The notes beneath the pieces were generated by a model, which did not search any database, was not told where the DNA came from, and worked only from the letters and a program-made list of their open reading frames with translations. Shown here piece after piece: positions 14,844 to 21,052 of a stretch of DNA of 21,052 nt (its first letter is position 1; each line of letters starts with the position of its first letter). The translations under genes were made by a program, and so were the position numbers. This DNA comes from Lachnospiraceae bacterium UBA1712 (lineage in GTDB: Bacteria; Bacillota; Clostridia; Lachnospirales; Lachnospiraceae), in NCBI GenBank assembly GCA_002317175.1, contig DCJA01000005.1, positions 1-21,052 of the forward strand. Reading direction: 5' to 3'.

Positions 14844-16328
14844 ATGAACAATATTCCAAAGATTAAAATTGGTATCGTTGGCGTAAGCCGTGACTGTTTC
14901 CCAGCTTCTCTTACAGAGACAAGAAAGGCAGCTGTTGTTAAGGCTTATACAGATAAGTATGGCGCAGCTGATATCTATGACTGTAAGCAGTTAATCATCG
15001 AGAGCGAAATCGATATGGTTAATGCATTAAAGGAAATTAAGGATGCTGGATGTAACGCTCTTTGCGTATACCTTGGTAACTTTGGTCCAGAAATTTCTGA
15101 GACATTACTTGCAAAGCACTTTGACGGACCTGTAATGTTCTGTGCAGCTGAAGAAGAGACACAGGATAACTTAATCCAGGGACGTGGTGATGCTTACTGT
15201 GGTATGTTAAATGCAAGCTATAACTTAAAGCTTCGTAACACAAAGGCTTATATCCCAGAGTATCCAGTAGGTGGCGCTGAGGATTGTGCTGATATGATTA
15301 ACGAGTTCGTTCCAATTGCTCGTGCAATCGTAGGTCTTGCTAACTTAAAGATTATATCATTTGGTCCTAGACCACTTAACTTCCTTGCTTGTAACGCTCC
15401 TATTAAGCAGCTTTACAACCTTGGTGTTGAAATCGAAGAGAACTCAGAACTTGACCTTTTCGAAGCATTCAACAAGCATGCTAACGATCCTCGTATTCCA
15501 GAAGTTGTTGCAGATATGGAGAAGGAACTTGGCGCTGGTAACAACAAGCCAACAATTCTTCCTAAGCTTGCTCAGTATGAATTAACACTTCTTGACTGGA
15601 TCGAAGAGCACAGAGGATACAGAGAGTATGTTGCAATCGCTGGCAAGTGCTGGCCTGCATTCCAGACACAGTTTGGTTTCGTACCATGCTACGTTAACAG
15701 CCGTTTAACAGGTCGTGGTATTCCAGTATCTTGTGAAGTAGATATCTATGGATGTCTTTCAGAGTTCATCGGTACAGCAGTATCTGATGATATCGTTACA
15801 TTACTTGATATCAACAACTCAGTTCCAAAGGATATGTACAAGGAATCAATCGAAGGCAAGACACCATATGCGTTCACAGATACATTCATGGGATTCCATT
15901 GTGGTAATACATGTTCTAAGAAGCTTAGCAAGTGCAGCATGGAATATCAGTTAATCATGGCTAGAGCACTTCCTGAAGAAGTTACACAGGGTACACTTGA
16001 AGGTGATATCGCTCCTGGAAAGATTACATTCTACAGATTACAGTCAACAGCTGATAGCATTCTTCGTGCATATGTTGCTGAAGGTGAAGTTCTTGATGTT
16101 CCTACTAGATCGTTTGGTGGTATCGGTGTATTCGCTATTCCAGAGATGGGAAGATTCTATCGCCACGTACTTATCGAGAAGAACTATCCACATCATGGAG
16201 CAGTTGCATTTGGTCACTATGGAAAGGCACTTTACGAAGTATTCAAGTACATCGGCGTAGATGTATCTGAAATTGGTTACAACCAGCCAAAGAGTCTTCC
16301 ATACCCAACAGAGAATCCATTTGCATAG
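14844..16328 (+). CDS. L-fucose/L-arabinose isomerase family protein, candidate pentose (xylose) isomerase
   Basis: The 494-residue product belongs to the FucI/AraA-type aldose-ketose isomerases (L-fucose isomerase and related proteins), which are cytoplasmic Mn-dependent enzymes. An N-terminal Rossmann-like half (IGIVGVSRD at 9-17; VYLGNFGPE at 75-83) leads to the catalytic half. The latter has KCWPAFQTQFG (268-278), the metal/acid-base block SCEVDIYG (296-303; Glu298, Asp300), LLDINN (320-325; Asp322), FHCGNTC (351-357; His352), and His450, His451 and His458 near the C-terminus. All expected ligands seem present, so it should be active. AAGGAGG precedes ATG 14844. It follows xylulokinase and DUF4867 in one operon. 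True FucI or AraA operons carry a fuculokinase or ribulokinase with an aldolase or epimerase, which are absent here. The parsimonious substrate is D-xylose giving D-xylulose, although D-arabinose, D-lyxose or L-sugars cannot be excluded. Confidence 0.85.
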   Translation: MNNIPKIKIGIVGVSRDCFPASLTETRKAAVVKAYTDKYGAADIYDCKQLIIESEIDMVNALKEIKDAGCNALCVYLGNFGPEISETLLAKHFDGPVMFCAAEEETQDNLIQGRGDAYCGMLNASYNLKLRNTKAYIPEYPVGGAEDCADMINEFVPIARAIVGLANLKIISFGPRPLNFLACNAPIKQLYNLGVEIEENSELDLFEAFNKHANDPRIPEVVADMEKELGAGNNKPTILPKLAQYELTLLDWIEEHRGYREYVAIAGKCWPAFQTQFGFVPCYVNSRLTGRGIPVSCEVDIYGCLSEFIGTAVSDDIVTLLDINNSVPKDMYKESIEGKTPYAFTDTFMGFHCGNTCSKKLSKCSMEYQLIMARALPEEVTQGTLEGDIAPGKITFYRLQSTADSILRAYVAEGEVLDVPTRSFGGIGVFAIPEMGRFYRHVLIEKNYPHHGAVAFGHYGKALYEVFKYIGVDVSEIGYNQPKSLPYPTENPFA

Positions 16329-16378
16329 GAATTAAAACATCGAGAGCAAAAAATATAAAACAAAATATTAAAAAATTG

Positions 16379-16418
16379 CAAGGCGTCATTTTACTTAAAA
16401 TGGCGCTTTGTTATTTAT
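16379..16418 (+). terminator. Weak terminator/attenuator after the isomerase gene
   Basis: A 15-bp stem, 16379-16393 with 16396-16410 (GCGTCATTTTA facing TAAAATGGCGC), with two G-U or mismatched positions and a very short loop. The tail TTATTTAT is a poor T-tract, so readthrough into the binding-protein gene is likely. Confidence 0.6.
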
Positions 16419-16522
16419 ACAAATTGCACAATGAATTTGATTTTTCTTAAGCAGATTTTCAACAGTCGCAACATATGTATATTCGAAAGCAATAATTGTA
16501 AAGCATTTTGCTACAAATACAA

Positions 16523-16561
16523 TATAATTATAGTTGTCAACTTGAGGTAGTCTCAGTTGAC
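16523..16561 (+). promoter_or_regulatory. Candidate promoter and leader inverted repeat of the sugar-binding protein gene
   Basis: A perfect TATAAT (16523-16528) has only a weak -35 (AAAGCA, 16500-16505, 17 bp away), as expected of an activator-dependent promoter. Just past the expected start, GTCAACTTGAG (16536-16546) pairs with CTCAGTTGAC (16552-16561) with one bulged T and a 5-nt loop. This may be an operator or a 5' mRNA-stabilising hairpin. The small inverted repeat AGCA-TTT-TGCT (16502-16512) overlaps the -35 region. The 269-bp gap otherwise holds only the upstream terminator. Confidence 0.4.
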
Positions 16562-16597
16562 ATACTTCAAATTCATTATTAATAGGAGGAAAATTAA

Positions 16598-18004
16598 ATG
16601 AAGAAGTTAGTAGCTTCTGCTTTATGCGTAAGCATGATGGCAGGTATGCTTGTTGGATGTGGCGACACAGCAACAACAGAGACAGCTCCAGCAGCTGATA
16701 GCACAGCAACTGAAGCAACAGAAACAAAGACAGATGACGCAGCAGCTCCAGCTGCAGCAGGCGATGTAGTACTTAACGTTTGGGCATTCACAGATGAAGT
16801 TCCAAACATGGTACAGAAGTACATCGATACACATCCAGATTGTGGATTCACATTCGAGTCAACAATCATCGCTACAACAGATGGCGCTTATCAGCCAGCT
16901 CTTGACCAGGCTCTTGCAGCAGGTGGTGCAGACGCTCCTGATATCTACGCTGCTGAGTCAGCTTTCATCCTTAAGTATTCTCAGGGTGATGCTTACCAGT
17001 ACGCTATGCCATACGAAGATCTTGGTATCGACGTTGCAGCAGCAACAAAGGCAGCTGATATCGCTCAGTACACAATCGATATCGGAACAAACCCAGATGG
17101 CAAGCTTGTAGGTCTTGGTTACCAGGCTACAGGTGGTGCTTTCATCTACAGACGTTCAATCGCTAAGGATGTTTGGGGATCAGATGATCCAGCAGTAGTT
17201 GGCGAGAAGATCGGTGCAGGTTCTGGTTCATGGGATCAGTTCTTTGCAGCAGCTGCTGAATTAAAGGCTAAGGGCTATGGTATCGTTTCAGGTGATGGTG
17301 ATATCTGGCATGCAGTAGAAAACAGCTCAGATCAGGGTTGGATCGTTGATGGCAAGCTTACAATTGATCCTAAGAGAGAAGCTTTCTTAGACCTTTCTAA
17401 GGAACTTAAGGACAATGGTTACCACAATGATACAACAGACTGGACAGATGCTTGGTATGGTGATATGAAGGGTGAAGGCGCTCAGGGTATCCTTGGTTTC
17501 TTCGGACCAGCTTGGTTAATCAACTACGTACTTGCTGGAAACAGCGGTGATACATATGGTGATTGGGCAGTTTCAGTATCTCCAATCGGTTTCTTCTGGG
17601 GTGGTACATGGATCCTTGCTAACAAGGACACAACAAAGAAGGATGCTGTTAAGCAGATTATCGAGTGGATCACACTTGATTGTACAGAAGATGGTCTTCA
17701 GTATATGTGGGCTAACGGAACATTCAATGGCGAAGGCGGTACAAAGGACTGTGTAGGTTCAGGTACAGTTATGGCTATGTCTAATGGTGAACTTGAGTTC
17801 CTCGGCGGACAGGATATGTTCGATATCTTCGTTCCAGCTAACCAGTATGCAAATGGTAAGAACCTTACACAGTATGATGAGAAGATCAACTCATTATGGA
17901 GAGAGCAGGTTCGTGAATACTCTGCTGGTAACAAGACAAGAGAGCAGGCTATTGCAGACTTCAAGCAGAACGTTGCTGATAACCTTGATGTAGTAGTTGA
18001 ATAA
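16598..18004 (+). CDS. Carbohydrate ABC transporter substrate-binding lipoprotein
   Basis: This is the surface-anchored binding protein of a CUT1-type (MalE/UgpB-like) sugar importer. The 468-residue product has a signal peptide with the canonical lipobox LVGC (Cys21). A Thr/Ala/Glu/Asp-rich linker (about 24-55) follows, then a solute-binding domain starting VVLNVWAFTDEVP and containing APDIYAAES, IYRRSIAKDVWG and GFFWGGTWILANKD. Many Trp and Tyr residues fit stacking against sugar rings. The RBS AGGAGGA (16584-16590) is 7 nt before ATG. Codon choice is strongly biased (for example ACA for Thr, AAG for Lys), suggesting high expression. A strong terminator follows before the permease genes. 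Xylo-oligosaccharides are the likely ligand because the xylosidase in the locus is cytoplasmic; this is inference. Confidence 0.9.
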   Translation: MKKLVASALCVSMMAGMLVGCGDTATTETAPAADSTATEATETKTDDAAAPAAAGDVVLNVWAFTDEVPNMVQKYIDTHPDCGFTFESTIIATTDGAYQPALDQALAAGGADAPDIYAAESAFILKYSQGDAYQYAMPYEDLGIDVAAATKAADIAQYTIDIGTNPDGKLVGLGYQATGGAFIYRRSIAKDVWGSDDPAVVGEKIGAGSGSWDQFFAAAAELKAKGYGIVSGDGDIWHAVENSSDQGWIVDGKLTIDPKREAFLDLSKELKDNGYHNDTTDWTDAWYGDMKGEGAQGILGFFGPAWLINYVLAGNSGDTYGDWAVSVSPIGFFWGGTWILANKDTTKKDAVKQIIEWITLDCTEDGLQYMWANGTFNGEGGTKDCVGSGTVMAMSNGELEFLGGQDMFDIFVPANQYANGKNLTQYDEKINSLWREQVREYSAGNKTREQAIADFKQNVADNLDVVVE

Positions 18005-18030
18005 TTAGTACATTCAGGAAATAATCCTTT

Positions 18031-18067
18031 TGAGGCGGATGGTTAAACCGTCCGCCTCATTTTTTTA
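18031..18067 (+). terminator. Strong terminator/attenuator after the sugar-binding protein gene
   Basis: The stem TGAGGCGGATGG (18031-18042) pairs with CCGTCCGCCTCA (18048-18059) with one G-U pair, around a 5-nt loop, and an eight-T run follows (18060-18067). The permease start is only about 30 bp downstream, with no room for a clear promoter, so the permeases probably depend on readthrough. Confidence 0.92.
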
Positions 18068-18096
18068 TTATTATCGACTTACGGGGATTAGTAAAT

Positions 18097-19101
18097 ATGA
18101 AGAATAAAAACAATATTAATGCTAAATATGCGAAATTTGGATATATCTTTGTTATTCCATTTGTCGTAGTATTTCTTATTTTCTCTTTTTGGCCTATTCT
18201 TTATACTACAGCAGTAGGTTTTACAGACTTAAAGGGTTTGGGAAATACAAATATGCATTTGCTTAAAGACGACATCTTCGCAAACTTTAAGAACGTATTA
18301 AGCAGTGCAACATTCCAGGTATCAATAAAGAATACTGTAAAGATGTGGGTATTAAACTTCATTCCACAGGTTTTACTTGCTTTATTGCTTGCTTCATGGT
18401 TTACAGATAAGAGATCTAAGGTTGCCGGAGAAGGCTTCTTCAAGATTATCTTCTATATGCCAAATATTATTACTGCAGCAACAGTAGCTATTCTGTTTGC
18501 TTCATTATTTGGTTATCCAATGGGTCCTGTTAATGATCTTATGACAAGATTTGGACTTAACCGTTCTGGTGAGCCTATTAACTTCTTCTTAAGTAAGGGC
18601 GTAGCTCAGGGCGTTGTAATTTTCATTCAGACATGGATGTGGTATGGTTATACAACCATCAATATTATTGCTGGTGTTAACGGTATCTCTCCTGAAATTT
18701 TCGAATCTGCAGAAGTTGATGGTGCAACACGTACTCAGACTTTCTTCCAGATTACATTGCCAAACATCAAGACAATTATGCTTTTCATCTTAGTTACATC
18801 ACTTATCGGTGGTTTAAACATGTTCGATATTCCTAAGTTGTTAGTTACAAACTCAGGTCCAGATAATGCAACTAAGACAACAAGTGTATTTATCTATGAT
18901 CAGGCGTTTAGTGGTAGCTACCTGTACAACAGAGCAGGTGCAGCCAGCATGATTATGTTCGTAATCATTGTTATACTTTCAGCACTTTTATTCTACCTGA
19001 TGCGTGATAAGGATGAAGTAGCACTTAAGAAACTTGCTAAGAAGCAGGAAAAGATGCGTGCTGCAGAACTTAAGGCACAGGAATTACTGAAGGGGGTATA
19101 A
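18097..19101 (+). CDS. Carbohydrate ABC transporter permease, MalF/UgpA type
   Basis: This is the first membrane subunit of the CUT1 sugar importer, 334 residues. An N-terminal transmembrane segment (about 14-35) precedes a periplasmic loop, and about five further segments form the BPD_transp_1 domain. The cytoplasmic EAA loop that contacts the ATPase is SAEVDGATRTQTFFQITLP (204-222). A charged, helical tail (about 303-334, rich in Lys, Glu and Ala) extends into the cytoplasm. The RBS is weak (GGGGA about 18083-18087). Together with its position beyond a strong terminator, this implies lower expression than the binding protein. The second permease starts 3 bp after the stop. Confidence 0.93.
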   Translation: MKNKNNINAKYAKFGYIFVIPFVVVFLIFSFWPILYTTAVGFTDLKGLGNTNMHLLKDDIFANFKNVLSSATFQVSIKNTVKMWVLNFIPQVLLALLLASWFTDKRSKVAGEGFFKIIFYMPNIITAATVAILFASLFGYPMGPVNDLMTRFGLNRSGEPINFFLSKGVAQGVVIFIQTWMWYGYTTINIIAGVNGISPEIFESAEVDGATRTQTFFQITLPNIKTIMLFILVTSLIGGLNMFDIPKLLVTNSGPDNATKTTSVFIYDQAFSGSYLYNRAGAASMIMFVIIVILSALLFYLMRDKDEVALKKLAKKQEKMRAAELKAQELLKGV

Positions 19102-19104
19102 CAC

Positions 19105-19950
19105 ATGCTTGATAATAAAGAAACGAAGATTATTAAGATCTTCATTTATATTGTTTGTATATTATTAACTGTACTTAGCATATTCCCTTTCTGGATTATG
19201 ATCGTTAATGCAACAAGAAGTACAAACCAGATTCAGCAGCATGCTGTATCACTTATTCCATCTACATATTTGATGAACAACGTTAAGATTATTACAGAAA
19301 AAGGTAGTTTTAATGCCATGGTTGGTTTTAAGAACTCTATCATTATTTCTGGTTGTTCAACACTTTGTGCAACATATTTCTCAACATTAACAGCTTATGC
19401 AATTGTTGTTTATGATTGGAAATTAAAGAATGCGTTCTTTAGCTTCGTTATGGCAATCATGATGATTCCTGCACAGGTTACTATGATCGGTTTCTATCAG
19501 ATGGTTTATAAGATTGGTATGACAAATAACCTTCTTATGCTTATTATTCCATCAGTAGCAGCTCCTTCAATGGTATTCTTTATGAGACAGTACATGATTC
19601 CTTCTCTTCCATTAGAGATCGTTCAGGCTGCTCGTATCGACGGCGCAAAAGAGTTCTTTACATTTAATGTAATTGCTCTTCCTATTATGAAGCCAGCTAT
19701 TGCAACACAGGCTATTTTCACATTCGTTTCTTCATGGAATAACTTGTTTACTCCAATGGTATTGCTTACAAAATCAGATAAGTATACAATGCCAATCATG
19801 GTATCTCTCTTAAAGGGTGATATCTACAAAACAGAGTACGGTTCAATTTACTTAGGACTTACTCTTACAGTATTACCACTTATTATTGTTTATTTATTCT
19901 TAGCAAAATACATCGTTGCCGGTGTAGCACTTGGTTCTGTAAAGGGTTAA
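19105..19950 (+). CDS. Carbohydrate ABC transporter permease, MalG/UgpE type
   Basis: This is the second membrane subunit of the CUT1 importer, 281 residues with six predicted transmembrane segments. The EAA loop reads EIVQAARIDGAKEFFTF, then NVIALPIMKPA (171-198), and the C-terminus ends GVALGSVKG, a typical MalG-type ending. It is translationally close-coupled to the first permease (3-bp gap, GGGGG-containing RBS inside the upstream gene). No ATPase gene follows. The complex must therefore borrow an ATPase encoded elsewhere, as is common for Firmicutes CUT1 systems that use a shared MsmK/UgpC-type protein. Confidence 0.93.
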   Translation: MLDNKETKIIKIFIYIVCILLTVLSIFPFWIMIVNATRSTNQIQQHAVSLIPSTYLMNNVKIITEKGSFNAMVGFKNSIIISGCSTLCATYFSTLTAYAIVVYDWKLKNAFFSFVMAIMMIPAQVTMIGFYQMVYKIGMTNNLLMLIIPSVAAPSMVFFMRQYMIPSLPLEIVQAARIDGAKEFFTFNVIALPIMKPAIATQAIFTFVSSWNNLFTPMVLLTKSDKYTMPIMVSLLKGDIYKTEYGSIYLGLTLTVLPLIIVYLFLAKYIVAGVALGSVKG

Positions 19951-19973
19951 TCTTTAGTATTGAGATAATAATA

Positions 19974-20005
19974 AAAAAGCCTTCCCGTATTGGGAGGGCT
20001 TTTTG
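19974..20005. terminator. Bidirectional terminator between the permease and AraC genes
   Basis: AAAAAGCCTTCCC (19974-19986) pairs with GGGAGGGCTTTTT (19992-20004) with one G-U pair and a 5-nt loop. The flanking A-run and T-run allow it to end both the plus-strand transporter operon and the minus-strand AraC gene (end 20063). Confidence 0.9.
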
Positions 20006-20062
20006 TTTGCTATAAAATATTGATTAATAACAGATGATGGCATCACATCAAGAAGTTAGTGA

Positions 20063-20977
20063 CTATTTCTTTGATTCTTGCTGTCTGTAATCAGTAGGTG
20101 TACATCCAACTTCTTTTTTGAAGGAACGGCAAAATGAAGTCTGATTGTTAAAACCACAGGAAAAAGCAATTTCGGTAATTCCCATATTAGTTTTTAATAA
20201 CTCTTTGGCATGATGGATTCTCTTATTGGTGAGATAATCATAGAAGGTTGAACCTGTGTATTCTTTGAATAGTCTAATAAAATGATACTTGGAAAAACCT
20301 ACATGGCTGGAGATTGAATCCAGAGTTATTTGTTCAGAGTAGTTTAGCTCAAGATACTGAAGCAGTTCGGCAAACTTATCATAGTGTTCTTTATTGCTTG
20401 CAGAATTAGTTTTAACCTGAATTCCTTTGTTCAAAACACCACTTTTGCCAAGCGTCGATATAATATTAAGATAAAGTGAATAAATGTCCAATTGCCAATA
20501 ATCTTCATTAATAAAATAGTAGTTTATCATATCGATAATATTGTTTTTTATGATGTTATATATTTGTGGACAATTATCCTTATTACATAGTAAAATGTCA
20601 TTAAATGAGTCTCGACTTGCATATATATCAAACTTCACTAAGAGGTCAACATCCATAAGAATTACAAATTGTTTGGATTGTCTTGAGCTTGTAATCTGAT
20701 GCATGATATATGGCGGGATAATCATAATATCTCCTGCATTCAGTGAGATATTTTTTGTTGGAAATTTTGCACTGCAGTCATTTTCTAGCATGTATAATAT
20801 TTCCACACAATTATGATAATGGTTTTCATAGTCATATGGTTCACTGTTGTACCAGATTCTTACATGTGAATTAGGGGGATAATCAATTATTTCTTCCCTA
20901 TCCTGAAGAACTCTGGAATAACTGGCTGAAAATGGTTGTTGGAAGTCACTATTTATAAGTGTATGAGATTCTTTCAT
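20063..20977 (-). CDS. AraC-family transcriptional regulator with N-terminal cupin
   Basis: The 304-residue product has an N-terminal cupin-like sensor (about 35-110; HYHNCVEILYML with His53, His55 and Glu59, and LNAGDIMIIPPYIMHQI) and a helical linker. The C-terminal AraC double helix-turn-helix covers about residues 204-300: ITLDSISSHVGFSKYHFIRL is the first reading helix region and ITEIAFSCGFNNQTSFCRSF the second. It ends with the family signature FKKEVGCTPTDYR. GAGGAG lies 7 nt before the ATG at 20977 on the minus strand. Such cupin-type AraC proteins usually activate sugar uptake or catabolic genes on binding a sugar. The convergent sugar transporter and the weak -35 upstream of its binding protein make that operon a reasonable target (inference). 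Confidence 0.92.
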   Translation of the reverse strand: MKESHTLINSDFQQPFSASYSRVLQDREEIIDYPPNSHVRIWYNSEPYDYENHYHNCVEILYMLENDCSAKFPTKNISLNAGDIMIIPPYIMHQITSSRQSKQFVILMDVDLLVKFDIYASRDSFNDILLCNKDNCPQIYNIIKNNIIDMINYYFINEDYWQLDIYSLYLNIISTLGKSGVLNKGIQVKTNSASNKEHYDKFAELLQYLELNYSEQITLDSISSHVGFSKYHFIRLFKEYTGSTFYDYLTNKRIHHAKELLKTNMGITEIAFSCGFNNQTSFCRSFKKEVGCTPTDYRQQESKK

Positions 20978-21011
20978 ATCTACTCCTCTATAAGATGTTA
21001 TCCATACTTAT

Positions 21012-21040
21012 AAGATAACTCATATATCTTTTAATGGCAA
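21012..21040 (-). promoter_or_regulatory. Predicted promoter of the AraC-family gene
   Basis: On the minus strand TTGCCA (21040-21035) and TATCTT (21017-21012) are spaced by 17 bp, giving a leader of about 30 nt. The octamer TATAAGAT occurs twice, at 20989-20996 and 21009-21016, 20 bp apart, the second copy overlapping the -10; this could be an autoregulatory site. Confidence 0.45.
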
Positions 21041-21052
21041 TATGTGTATGTT

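Overview
The window looks like chromosomal DNA of a low-GC Gram-positive gut or rumen anaerobe, most likely a Lachnospiraceae of the Butyrivibrio / Pseudobutyrivibrio / Roseburia type. The reasons are AT-rich intergenic DNA, strong AGGAGG ribosome binding sites, Thr/Ala-rich lipoprotein linkers, a sugar ABC transporter without its own ATPase, and a cytoplasmic xylosidase locus. This assignment is inference; no rRNA or tRNA gene is present. The window carries no mobile element, CRISPR array or phage gene.

Region 1 (1-1200) holds the terminator of a gene outside the window and a minus-strand DUF1295-type membrane protein. Region 2 (1175-7026) is a purine salvage and uptake block: xanthine phosphoribosyltransferase (xpt), a BMP/PnrA-type nucleoside-binding lipoprotein, a terminator, then a double-domain ABC ATPase and two permeases of the NupOPQ type, closed by a second terminator. 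The products would import purine nucleosides or bases, and Xpt would turn xanthine into XMP. Region 3 (7016-9060) is glmS (glucosamine-6-phosphate synthase), with no glmS ribozyme.

Region 4 (9099-19950) is a pentose/xylan-oligosaccharide utilisation locus. It holds an unrecognised 99-residue protein (minus), a cytoplasmic GH39 beta-xylosidase, a LacI-family regulator (minus), then xylulokinase, a DUF4867 cupin-like protein and an L-fucose/L-arabinose-isomerase-family enzyme. After a weak terminator come a carbohydrate-binding lipoprotein, another terminator and two MalF/MalG-type permeases. The natural reading is that xylo-oligosaccharides enter through the ABC transporter, GH39 releases D-xylose in the cytoplasm, the FucI/AraA-type enzyme makes D-xylulose in place of classical XylA, and XylB makes D-xylulose-5-phosphate. 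An AraC-family regulator (20063-20977, minus) closes the window and may control the transporter.

The most interesting points are three. A FucI-type isomerase plus a DUF4867 protein stand where XylA would be expected beside a clear xylulokinase. A short motif, ATGTGYRC, lies at or just after the predicted transcription start in all four promoter regions around the LacI gene, which ties the unknown 99-residue protein into the same regulon. In both ABC systems a strong hairpin terminator separates the binding-protein gene from the membrane-component genes.
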